A DNA stretch of 64,000 nucleotides from Sulfurovum sp. (GTDB lineage: Bacteria > Campylobacterota > Campylobacteria > Campylobacterales > Sulfurovaceae). The notes below the pieces were generated by a model that worked only from the letters and a program-made list of their open reading frames with translations, did not search any database and was not told where the DNA came from. Below are positions 43,827 through 52,437 of the stretch, piece after piece (position 1 is the stretch's first letter; every line of letters starts with the position of its first letter). Position numbers and translations under genes: made by a program. The stretch spans positions 62,001-126,000 of the forward strand of contig JAMOTK010000022.1 in NCBI GenBank assembly GCA_027062365.1. Direction: 5' to 3'.

Positions 43827-45119
43827 ATGAAAAAGATACTTATTTTACTCATAGCATTACAAGGAGCATTGATGGCAACAGAACTAAAAGAGCTAACGAT
43901 TAACGATACGAAAGTAGCCGTTGTTTTTGAAGAGGGCAAATATATCCCTATTGTTTCTATACAATTGGTCTTTAAGAATGCTGGACATTTATCCACTACG
44001 ATAGATGGATTAGCAGATATGTCGGCGAAACTTTTGAACGAAGGTACAAAAAAAGAGGGGAGTATTGGTTTTGCTACCAAACTAGATGCCCATGCGATAG
44101 ATATAGAGAGTAATGTAGGGCGTGAAAGTTTTGTGATTGAAATCTCAGCACTCAAATCAGAGTTTGCCAATGCAGTACAAAGAACGGTAGAACTACTCAA
44201 AGACCCCAACTATAGCCAAGAAGCCCTAGAGCAGATCAAGCATCAAAAGATAGGATGGATTACACAAAAGAAGAGTGATTTTGACTATATCGCTGCGACA
44301 TCTTTACGTAAAATATTATTTAAAGGCAATGCTTTAGCCAAACCTTATGATGGTACGCTAGAAAGTATTAATAGCTTAAAAGTAGCAGATATTCAAAACT
44401 TTATTACAGGGCATTTAGGTGTCAATAATGTGATAGCCGTAGTCGGTGGTGATATAGAATTTGCACAAGCTAAAATATATCTCACAGAGATACTTTCACT
44501 TTTTCCAAAGGTAAAAATGAGACAACTCCAATCTATTGAAGCTTCGGATAAAAAAGAGTTGCTATTGCTTCATGAAGATACGCAACAGTCTACGATATTT
44601 TTTGGGTCGCCATTTTACTATGCGTATGATGCAAAAGACCAGTACAAAGCAAAAATTGCAGAGTATTTACTAGGTGGAGCAGGGTTTGGTAGCCGTATGA
44701 TGGAAGAGATACGTGTAAAACGTGGACTGACGTATGGGGTGTATGCTTCGCTTAGACGTACCAAGTCGGTATCATATCTTAGTGGCTATTTACAAACAAA
44801 ACTTTCTACACAAGATGAGGCGAAAGACCTTATCCAAGAAGTGGTAGATACTTTTGTCAAAGAGGGTATTACTAAAGAAGAGTTAGAAGATACCAAAAAG
44901 TTTTTGTTAGGGTCTGAACCTTTGCGTACAGAAACCCTTGCCCAAAGACTAAGCCGTGCGTATAATGATTATTATTATGATAGACCTCTTAATTTTGCCA
45001 AACTTCAGCTAGATAAGATTGCTTCTGTGACACTTGAAGAGATGAATCGCTTTATCAAATCACATAAAGAATTGTCTGACTTGTCTTTTGTGCTTGTGAC
45101 AGCTAAGAAAGACAAATAA
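43827..45119 (+). CDS. M16-family (insulinase-like) protein lacking the zinc motif
   Basis: 430 aa with signal peptide (MKKILILLIALQGALMA), so periplasmic. The M16 fold is clear, including GGAGFGSRMMEEIRVKRGLTYGVYAS, but the N-terminal site that should read HxxEH before the GT of the family is DMSAK (GLADMSAKLLNEGT). It is thus probably not a peptidase alone and may pair with an active subunit or act as a chaperone. It starts directly at the mqnC stop. Confidence 0.88.
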   Translation: MKKILILLIALQGALMATELKELTINDTKVAVVFEEGKYIPIVSIQLVFKNAGHLSTTIDGLADMSAKLLNEGTKKEGSIGFATKLDAHAIDIESNVGRESFVIEISALKSEFANAVQRTVELLKDPNYSQEALEQIKHQKIGWITQKKSDFDYIAATSLRKILFKGNALAKPYDGTLESINSLKVADIQNFITGHLGVNNVIAVVGGDIEFAQAKIYLTEILSLFPKVKMRQLQSIEASDKKELLLLHEDTQQSTIFFGSPFYYAYDAKDQYKAKIAEYLLGGAGFGSRMMEEIRVKRGLTYGVYASLRRTKSVSYLSGYLQTKLSTQDEAKDLIQEVVDTFVKEGITKEELEDTKKFLLGSEPLRTETLAQRLSRAYNDYYYDRPLNFAKLQLDKIASVTLEEMNRFIKSHKELSDLSFVLVTAKKDK

Positions 45120-45152
45120 GAAAGACAAAAAATAAAGGAAGAAGGGGTTTTC

Positions 45153-46793
45153 ATGGGGATAGATAAAGAGGCAATAGAGAAGTATATATTTGACCCTGAG
45201 AATCCGAAGGTGTGTGTATCTTATAACTTACTTTTGAATATAGCTAGAAAAGAACCAAATAACTTTTTTTCTCCTGAATTTTTACTATATTTTTTTGCTG
45301 ACCAAATTATTACTAATGAGTTTGATAATGAAATTTGGGATAAGCCTGATAATTATAATTTATTAACTTCTGTAGAAAAAATAGAGCTTTTTAGAAAAAT
45401 AAATTCTACTTCTGATTTAGAAGAATTCGTTAAAGATATAGATTTTAAAGTAGATAAAATATTGAATTTAAGTTTTATAAATGAATTTAATACTTTAGGT
45501 CATGCGAGTACAAAAAATGTACATACAAATATTTTTCAGCTAGATAAAGAGTATTCCTTTTATATTTATGAACCGTATAGAAATAATATATTATTCTCAA
45601 AAAATTATTTTAAAATTTTAAATGAAAACTTTCAAAAATCATCTATTTTTATAACACTAGAGAAAAATATAGCTAAATTTTTTTCTTATCAAGATAATCA
45701 ACATATTAGACCACTTTTCCTAAAAAAAATAGAAGATGTAGATTTACTTCTCAATGTATTAGAAAATGACTTAAAAAAAGAAAAGCAAAAAGCTCTCCCA
45801 AAAGAAAATATAAAAACCTTAACGAATATAAGTATAAAAAAGTTTTTCTCAATAACTGAAATAAGCCTAGACAACCTAAAAGACAAAAAAGAAATTTATA
45901 TCGTAGGAGAGAATGGAGATGGTAAAACGCTTTTACTTCAAGCTATCGCTGTTGGATTAAAAGGAACAGAAGAAGATGGACTTAAAGAATTTAGAGTGCG
46001 AGAAGATGACTTTAGTATTAAAATAGAAGATAAAAAAGATATTCAAAATAATTTCTTTGCCTATGGTTCATCACGAAATAACGCTTGTCAAATGAAAGAA
46101 GATACTACGGGATATTTAAGTCTGTTTAGTGGAGAATATGATTTGAAATCTCCTATGAAATGGTTGCAATATCTTGATTATAGTGAGCAAAAAGAAAATG
46201 ATAATATTATCAGTGTCAAAGAGGCAAAAGCCCTTTTAAATCATCTTTTAAATTCTGATATTGAGATAAAAATAAATCCTAATGAAGTTATATTTAGCGA
46301 AAAAGGTTCAGAGGTTAGTTTTGAGCAACTTTCGGCTGGATATAAAGGTGTGATAACCATTATTTGTGATTTGATAGCAAGACTTTCAGAGAAACAAAAA
46401 GTAGAAAATATCAGTGATTTTCAAGCTGTGGTTTTGATTGATGAAATAGAACTACACTTGCACCCAAAATGGCAATATAGTTTTATGAATAAACTTAGAG
46501 ATACTTTTCCACTCATTCAATTTATTGTGACTACCCATAGTCCTAGTGTTCTTTTGGGGGCTGGTATGGAAGCTGTGTATTATCAAATTTATAAAGATGA
46601 TGATGGTGTGGTGAATATTTCTAAACAAAAAGAAGTGAAAAATAATTTTTTAAATGATATTCAAAATGATATTTTTGGTTTTGATGTGAATGAAGCGAGG
46701 ATACATTATCCTACGCAAGATGATAAGAATAGACAAAAAAGAGCAAAAGAAAGTCTTTTAAACTTTATTGATACTTTAGATGAGGAAAAATAG
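45153..46793 (+). CDS. AAA ATPase with unknown N-terminal domain (cassette 3)
   Basis: 546 aa. About 230 N-terminal residues show no known motif; then the ATPase core: IYIVGENGDGKTLLLQAIAV with Walker A at 252-259, FFAYGSSRNN, SFEQLSAGYKGVITII (signature), VLIDEIELHLHPKWQ (Walker B) and FIVTTHSPSVLLG (histidine loop). It ends one base into the PIN gene. Ribosome site AGGAAGAAGGGG. An ATPase directly coupled to a PIN nuclease suggests a sensor-effector pair; I know no named defence system with exactly this make-up. Confidence 0.83.
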   Translation: MGIDKEAIEKYIFDPENPKVCVSYNLLLNIARKEPNNFFSPEFLLYFFADQIITNEFDNEIWDKPDNYNLLTSVEKIELFRKINSTSDLEEFVKDIDFKVDKILNLSFINEFNTLGHASTKNVHTNIFQLDKEYSFYIYEPYRNNILFSKNYFKILNENFQKSSIFITLEKNIAKFFSYQDNQHIRPLFLKKIEDVDLLLNVLENDLKKEKQKALPKENIKTLTNISIKKFFSITEISLDNLKDKKEIYIVGENGDGKTLLLQAIAVGLKGTEEDGLKEFRVREDDFSIKIEDKKDIQNNFFAYGSSRNNACQMKEDTTGYLSLFSGEYDLKSPMKWLQYLDYSEQKENDNIISVKEAKALLNHLLNSDIEIKINPNEVIFSEKGSEVSFEQLSAGYKGVITIICDLIARLSEKQKVENISDFQAVVLIDEIELHLHPKWQYSFMNKLRDTFPLIQFIVTTHSPSVLLGAGMEAVYYQIYKDDDGVVNISKQKEVKNNFLNDIQNDIFGFDVNEARIHYPTQDDKNRQKRAKESLLNFIDTLDEEK

Positions 46794-47203
46794 TGAAATA
46801 TTTTTTTGATACAAATATTATTATAGACTTATGTCAAAATAAGGAAGAGACTAAAAAACAATTTATACAGATAGCACAAGAAAAAGAAAGTGAGATTTTT
46901 GTCAATAGATTAGTAGTGATTGAAGCGTTAAGAACTATTCATTTTGATTATAAAAAGCGATTTAGAGATGCTGTAGAGCTTTTAGATGCTTTTGAATCTG
47001 TAAATATTAAACAAGAAATTTATGATGAGGCTATTGATTTTTCAAGATATTGCCATAGTAACGGTGTAAGGCTCAAAGGTAAATGTGAAGCGATAGATTT
47101 TTTGCATTTTATGACAGCTAAATATTATCATCTAATAATGATTTCAAATGATAAAGATTTGGATAAATTAGAACAAGAGTATGAAGCCTTTAAAAATCAA
47201 TAA
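46793..47203 (+). CDS. PIN-domain ribonuclease-like protein, effector of cassette 3
   Basis: 136 aa, GTG start sharing a base with the ATPase TAG stop. PIN acid residues are in place: D6 in KYFFDTNIIIDL, E44 in VVIEALRT, D102 in CEAIDFLHFMTA and D120/D122 in ISNDKDL. PIN proteins are metal-dependent RNases and common VapC toxins. No small VapB-like antitoxin gene is present; the ATPase may take that role. Confidence 0.9.
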   Translation: MKYFFDTNIIIDLCQNKEETKKQFIQIAQEKESEIFVNRLVVIEALRTIHFDYKKRFRDAVELLDAFESVNIKQEIYDEAIDFSRYCHSNGVRLKGKCEAIDFLHFMTAKYYHLIMISNDKDLDKLEQEYEAFKNQ

Positions 47204-47225
47204 AAAATAAAAATGGAAAAACATC

Positions 47226-49031
47226 ATGCAAGAAGCCAAACAACTCTTTATCAAACTTAAAATTCATACACTCTTAGACTTAGCACTGATTATTCCTCAT
47301 TCTTATAACGATACAACTATTTCAAAAACAGTAGAAGAGGGTAAGGTCAATACTTTAGAAGCCAAGGTGATAGAAAGTAGTGTGTATGGGGGGAAGTTAC
47401 GTGTTACTTTTATACTTACTCACTCTAAGAGACGACTCTCTTCTACCTTTTTTCGTGTGACACCTTATCATCATAAACTATTTAGTGTAGGTTCTAGCCA
47501 TGTGATACAAGGAAAAGTAGAAACCTATAAAGGCTACTTACAGATGTCTCAACCTAAGTCTATCAAGCAAGTAGGGAAGGTGACTGCCAAATATAAAACG
47601 GTTTTAAAAGAGGTTGAGATAAATGCACTCATCGAAGCGTATATTAGTGAACAAAACCTTTATAATGAAGGTTTAGATAGTAAAGAAGTGGCTACTCTTA
47701 TGCATATACATTTTCCTACACGGATAGAAGAAGTCTATGAAGAAGGGCATTTTAAACATGCGTTTATTGGGGTACTTAAATTTGTAGAAGCGTATAATCA
47801 TCTAAAAAAATTACGAGGAAAACGGGCTGATTTTGAGGCACTTGATGCCCTTCATGGGGAGGTAGAACCTTTTATAGAGGCATTACCTTTTAGGCTCACA
47901 GCCGAACAAACATTGGTGATAAAAGAGATACAACAAGACCTTAGTAGCGATAAAAAGGCAACGAAGCGTATGGTAGTAGGGGATGTGGGTTCTGGTAAAA
48001 CGATGGTGATACTCGCTTCTGTGATGATGGCTTTACCTCACAAAAGTATCTTGATGGCTCCTACTTCACTTTTGGCAATACAGCTTTATGAAGAGGCTAC
48101 AAAGTATCTGCCAAAAGAAGTATCTATAGCGTTGGTGATGCAGGGAAAAAAAGAAGGGGTCTATACTGAAGCTGATTTTATCATCGGTACCCATGCGTTA
48201 CTCTATAAAGAAGATTTACCCAAGGCATCGCTTGTGATGGTCGATGAACAGCATCGTTTTGGTACAAAGCAACGTGCAAGTCTCGAAGCATTAGTTAGTA
48301 GTGGAGATAAAAAGCCTCACTTTGTACAGTTTTCAGCGACACCTATTCCACGTACCCAAGCGATGATGGATTCTGAACTACTTGATGTAAGTTTGATTAC
48401 TACGACACCTTTTGAGCGTGAAGTGTTGACCCAAACTATCTCAAAAAAAGATTTCCCTGATTTATTGAGCCATATCAAAGAAGAGATAGACCAAGGTCAT
48501 CAAGTGTTGCTCATCTATCCTTTGGTAGAACAAAGTACTGAAATACCCTATCAGTCTTTAGAAGAGAGTAGGGGATTTTGGGAAAAGAAGTTTGAGCATG
48601 TCTATGTCACACATGGAAAAGACAAAGACAAAGAAGATAAACTTTTAGAATTTCGAGAAAAAGGCAATATCTTACTTGCTACTACGGTGGTAGAAGTGGG
48701 GATTTCTCTGCCGAGACTTACTCTGATTGTGGTAGTGGGTGCTGAACGTTTTGGTTTGTCTACCTTACATCAGCTTAGGGGAAGAGTAGGGCGTAATGGC
48801 TTGAAGAGTTGCTGTTATCTCTATAGCCATTTTAAGGCTAGTCCACGTTTGACACAGTTTACACAGACGAGCAATGGTTTTGATATTGCAAAGCTTGATT
48901 TGAAGTTTCGTGATGCTGGAGATATTCTTGATGGTACGATACAAAGTGGACAAAAGTTTAAGTGGATAGATATGGCAGAAGATGAAGAGATAATAGCAAA
49001 AGCAAAGGCTAGATTGCCTAAGCTTTCATAA
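47226..49031 (+). CDS. recG: ATP-dependent DNA helicase RecG
   Basis: Remodels stalled replication forks and Holliday junctions. Walker A MVVGDVGSGKTMV, DEQH box MVDEQHRFGTKQR, SATPIPRT, EVGISLPRL-type motif V and HQLRGRVGRNGLKSCC. At 601 aa it is shorter than E. coli RecG, as usual for this phylum: the N-terminal wedge domain is reduced. The ribosome site is weak (ATGGAAAA). Confidence 0.94.
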   Translation: MQEAKQLFIKLKIHTLLDLALIIPHSYNDTTISKTVEEGKVNTLEAKVIESSVYGGKLRVTFILTHSKRRLSSTFFRVTPYHHKLFSVGSSHVIQGKVETYKGYLQMSQPKSIKQVGKVTAKYKTVLKEVEINALIEAYISEQNLYNEGLDSKEVATLMHIHFPTRIEEVYEEGHFKHAFIGVLKFVEAYNHLKKLRGKRADFEALDALHGEVEPFIEALPFRLTAEQTLVIKEIQQDLSSDKKATKRMVVGDVGSGKTMVILASVMMALPHKSILMAPTSLLAIQLYEEATKYLPKEVSIALVMQGKKEGVYTEADFIIGTHALLYKEDLPKASLVMVDEQHRFGTKQRASLEALVSSGDKKPHFVQFSATPIPRTQAMMDSELLDVSLITTTPFEREVLTQTISKKDFPDLLSHIKEEIDQGHQVLLIYPLVEQSTEIPYQSLEESRGFWEKKFEHVYVTHGKDKDKEDKLLEFREKGNILLATTVVEVGISLPRLTLIVVVGAERFGLSTLHQLRGRVGRNGLKSCCYLYSHFKASPRLTQFTQTSNGFDIAKLDLKFRDAGDILDGTIQSGQKFKWIDMAEDEEIIAKAKARLPKLS

Positions 49032-49034
49032 CTA

Positions 49035-49571
49035 TTAATAGAGTCCAAATTTCCCATCGGCTCTTTTGTACATGACTCTCATGATACCCTCATGGTCATT
49101 AAATACAATAAATTGACGTTTTGTTTCAGACTTGAGTGCATCTATTGCTTCATCAAAGTCAATAGGCTTATGAAGTTCTAAGTCCATGGGTACTATTTCT
49201 AACTCTTCATTGGTAGTATATTCACTCACGGCTTCGGCTTCTACCCCTAAGTCTTTGAAGCTCATGATACGATGACCTTTAATTTTATCTGCATGTCTTC
49301 TGAGTGATTTTTTGACTCTTTCTATTGCCAAATCAATAGTGGCATAGACATCTTTGTCATTTTGTGTGATAACGATAGTATTTTTATCTTTTAAATTGAT
49401 AATAAATTCTGTAGTAAACCCTTTTCTACCATGTTTTTCATTGGCAGATATGACAGTATTTGCTGAGATAATATCTAAATTATATTTTTTGAGACCTTCC
49501 ACGGCTGCATCTGCATAGGCTTTTATCGTTTCTGTGAGTTCAAAATGTCTACCTGTGATACTTTTGTTCAT
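49035..49571 (-). CDS. hpf: Ribosome hibernation-promoting factor, long form
   Basis: 178 aa. I start at 49571 because AAAAAGGA lies just upstream and the product begins MNKSITGRHFELTETIKAYA. The N-terminal S30AE domain (to about 100) binds the 30S decoding centre. The C-terminal domain (RQFIVFNDHEGIMRVMYKR, then DGKFGLY) dimerises ribosomes into 100S particles. Upstream, two ATACTTAAT direct repeats (49625-49633, 49645-49653), 20 bases apart, might be regulatory. Convergent with recG. Confidence 0.93.
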   Translation of the reverse strand: MNKSITGRHFELTETIKAYADAAVEGLKKYNLDIISANTVISANEKHGRKGFTTEFIINLKDKNTIVITQNDKDVYATIDLAIERVKKSLRRHADKIKGHRIMSFKDLGVEAEAVSEYTTNEELEIVPMDLELHKPIDFDEAIDALKSETKRQFIVFNDHEGIMRVMYKRADGKFGLY

Positions 49572-49675
49572 AAGTGATCCTTTTTTATTTGAGGTACTGT
49601 GACGCATAGCTTCTTTGATTGGCTATACTTAATTGTAACTTAAGATACTTAATGAATGGTAAATAAGAACTTATA

Positions 49676-50368
49676 TTATGAATCATCTTGCCCAACAATT
49701 TGAGCATAACCTGTTTCTGGTTCAATCGTAATAGTAAATGTTTCATCATCTGAAAGTGTAAAGGTAAAGCTACAAGGTTGTGTGATAAAACTATTATAAT
49801 TGGGTTGCGTAGATAACCCAAAGCCATAATGAGGTCTTCCAAAGTTATCAAATCCTATATGCCCCATAGTAGTGGCACTTGTACCTGCACAACCTCCCTG
49901 AGCTAGGATAGTTTTGATACCATATTTTTTACTTATAAACACTTCTTCACTGGTTGACCCATCTCCTCCATTAGGACAAGCTTGACCACTTGTCCAAAAA
50001 AATGGTTTGCTTGTACTTGGGTCTATCGCTGATTCATTACGATCAAAAAATGCATTGTTTGAACTCTCCATATCATCATCAGCACCTATCATAAAGTAAC
50101 GATTGTCTCCTGTACAGGTACTAAAAACAATTCTCCAAAATCTTTGTTGCCATTTGGCTTTATCAAACTTATGTTTATTATCGGTTAGGGCTAGATGTTG
50201 GGTATAGCGTATGTGAGAGAGCATACTATCAGAGGCTTCTTGTTTGTAGTCTCTGTCCATACGAGGTATAGCAAGAGAAGAGAGAATCCCTAAAATGACG
50301 ATAACCATGATAAGTTCTAGCATGGTAAAAGCAGGTTTTAGTAGGTGTATAAAATTTTTATTTTTCAT
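49676..50368 (-). CDS. Type IV pilin-like (pseudopilin) protein
   Basis: 230 aa. Prepilin signal KPA then FTMLELIMVIVILGILSS with the conserved E5, so cut by PilD and N-methylated. The rest is a beta-type domain with several Cys (TSGQACPNGG; TQPCSFTF). Last of four pilin-like genes behind the giant surface protein. Comparable to a MshC/GspH-type minor pilin. Confidence 0.87.
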   Translation of the reverse strand: MKNKNFIHLLKPAFTMLELIMVIVILGILSSLAIPRMDRDYKQEASDSMLSHIRYTQHLALTDNKHKFDKAKWQQRFWRIVFSTCTGDNRYFMIGADDDMESSNNAFFDRNESAIDPSTSKPFFWTSGQACPNGGDGSTSEEVFISKKYGIKTILAQGGCAGTSATTMGHIGFDNFGRPHYGFGLSTQPNYNSFITQPCSFTFTLSDDETFTITIEPETGYAQIVGQDDS

Positions 50369-50370
50369 GA

Positions 50371-50856
50371 TTATATCTTTTGTACGGTGCGTCTATGATA
50401 GACTAAATTGGGTGCATTTGGATTGTCTAAATCTTTATAATCCACATAAGCATCTACGATGATAGTAAGAGGGGTACTGCTACCAAAAGGGACAACACCT
50501 AACCTTCTTATATTTGCACAGTTGGCTATACCAGAGGCATCATTAATCCCAATATAGGAGATATGTGTACGAATACGATATCCATCATTGGGATTGACCG
50601 TTGTGGCATTTCCAATAAGACCATAGATTGTCTCTACACAGTCTATGTTTCGATCATTTCCTGTGACTGCCAATACGCTATACTCTGTATAACTATTGGC
50701 CAAAAGCATGGCTTGTTCTCTTTGGTATTGTGCTGTGGTTTCTTTGATGAGTTTACCTGATAGTCCCATGACAAACATCGCCACGGTAGACATCAATACA
50801 ATCATGACAATGGCCGTTATCATCGAAAAACCTTTTCTATAGTGTATATGTTTCAT
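50371..50856 (-). CDS. Minor pilin-like protein without E5 (MshP/PilX-like)
   Basis: 161 aa. The signal RKG then FSMITAIVMIVLMSTVAMFV has T in place of E at position 5, as in tip-type minor pilins (PilX, MshP, GspK). The globular part holds CVETIYG and CANIRRLG cysteines. Overlaps its upstream neighbour by one base and is two bases from the next gene. Probably part of the pilus tip. Confidence 0.82.
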   Translation of the reverse strand: MKHIHYRKGFSMITAIVMIVLMSTVAMFVMGLSGKLIKETTAQYQREQAMLLANSYTEYSVLAVTGNDRNIDCVETIYGLIGNATTVNPNDGYRIRTHISYIGINDASGIANCANIRRLGVVPFGSSTPLTIIVDAYVDYKDLDNPNAPNLVYHRRTVQKI

Positions 50857-51686
50857 TAGAATATCGCCTTTTCTTTACATGAGGGAATACTAAATCCATC
50901 CCCGATATTTTCTTTTACACAAAGCTTGATACGCGTAGTAGAACCTCTATTTTCAAATTTGAAATTAGTAACATTTTTAAGTAAAAGATAACGGATTCCA
51001 ACGATATTGGCCCCTATGGTAGGTGCAAAATCAGAGTACAAAAATAAATCTCCACCCTCCACTAATAAGGCATAAGAAGTCCATGCTAGTTTGTATCTCT
51101 CCACGATACGATTACTAGGATTAGCAGCTAAAGTAATACTCGTTCCTGTGGCTGCTTGAATAGCAAAGGCAGTTGGCTCATTAGGGAAAAATAAACTAGC
51201 AGTGGTAATATCTCTTGTACCATTTGAGAGATTGTCTATAATAGTATTTGCTAAGTCAAGATTAGACCCTGGTGTAGAAAGAGCAGTGGCTGAACTGTTA
51301 TCTACATCACAAAAACCACTCCATCCAGGCTGTCGGCTAGTATCGCTACTTATGGCTTCAAAGCTATCAATATCTGTACCTACCCATTGGAGGACGGTAT
51401 AAGCATTGGAGGCTGAACCCATAGCAGAGGTAGTCAATTCAAATCCTCCTAGCCTTCCTACACGTCTTCCTATACTTCCTGGTATGGTATGACGGAGTCT
51501 ATTGGCTATTTGATTGAGTGCCAGTTGTGTTTTGATAGAGGCTCGGTGTTGTGCACGTTGTACGATATAGTTTTCATATACATTTGCAATCACTTCAGAG
51601 CCTATTGAGGTGATGATACCTAATATCGTGATAACAAAGACAACTTCTATCATCGAAAATGCTTTTCTCTGTCGTGTTATTTGCAT
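50856..51686 (-). CDS. Pilin-like protein (MshO/GspJ-like)
   Basis: 276 aa. Signal RKA then FSMIEVVFVITILGIITS with E5. NQIANRLRHTIPGSIGRR after the helix and a long beta region with late cysteines resemble MshO/GspJ-type proteins. One base separates it from its upstream gene. Confidence 0.83.
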   Translation of the reverse strand: MQITRQRKAFSMIEVVFVITILGIITSIGSEVIANVYENYIVQRAQHRASIKTQLALNQIANRLRHTIPGSIGRRVGRLGGFELTTSAMGSASNAYTVLQWVGTDIDSFEAISSDTSRQPGWSGFCDVDNSSATALSTPGSNLDLANTIIDNLSNGTRDITTASLFFPNEPTAFAIQAATGTSITLAANPSNRIVERYKLAWTSYALLVEGGDLFLYSDFAPTIGANIVGIRYLLLKNVTNFKFENRGSTTRIKLCVKENIGDGFSIPSCKEKAIF

Positions 51687-51687
51687 T

Positions 51688-52437
51688 TTAAAAATTCCTC
51701 TCTTCTAAATTATATGTACCGATATTGCAAGAAAAAGCACGTAAAACAATTGTTTTTTCAAGTACTGCAGCGTTGGGGACATCTGTGCTAGTAAGGGTAA
51801 CGACTATTTCTTTGATATTTGAACTATCTGTAGCTACAACCATAGGAGTAAAGGCAGTATGTGTAATGATACGTCGTCCGTAGTCATTGGTGGTTGCATC
51901 TGAGATATACCTGACAGCTGTATTGATGTTGATAGTGCTTTTCTCTATATAGTCTGTCGTGGTTGATGCACCTATTTGGGTGAGGTTAATATCTCCGATG
52001 AAGTCATCTATATCATCGCCATCTGATTCTACTGTTTCCCCTGTATCAAAACCTAAGTTAATAGGCTCTGAGGCAAAGAGATTACTACTGTTTGCATCGG
52101 CAAAGATAAAGGTTCTTTGGCTTTGTTCGGGTGTGCCTTTTCTCCTAGAAGTAAGTGCTACCATAGCCAAGTCTGCATGACCTCCTGTGGTATGTAAGAT
52201 AGGTGTATAGGTGCTGTTTGTATTGTTTTCATCCCAGGCATAGCCCATAATCATATTGATTCTTGAAGAGGCTTCATTGATACCCTCTTGCTGCATGGCT
52301 GTAGTGCTACTTTTGGATGCTGTACTGATGAGCATAGGTGCTGACATCATAACAATCGCCATGATGACTAGAGCAAAGATAAGCTCTATCATGGCAACGG
52401 CAGGACGTAGAATACGTTGCGTGTATAGGGTTACCAT
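51688..52437 (-). CDS. Pilin-like protein (MshD/GspI-like)
   Basis: 249 aa. The signal reads RPA then VAMIELIFALVIMAIVMMSA with E5. The globular domain has no recognised motif (MIMGYAWDENNTNSTY). It overlaps the end of the giant gene by seven bases, so expression is coupled to it. Probably a minor pilin of the same apparatus. Confidence 0.82.
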   Translation of the reverse strand: MVTLYTQRILRPAVAMIELIFALVIMAIVMMSAPMLISTASKSSTTAMQQEGINEASSRINMIMGYAWDENNTNSTYTPILHTTGGHADLAMVALTSRRKGTPEQSQRTFIFADANSSNLFASEPINLGFDTGETVESDGDDIDDFIGDINLTQIGASTTTDYIEKSTININTAVRYISDATTNDYGRRIITHTAFTPMVVATDSSNIKEIVVTLTSTDVPNAAVLEKTIVLRAFSCNIGTYNLEERNF

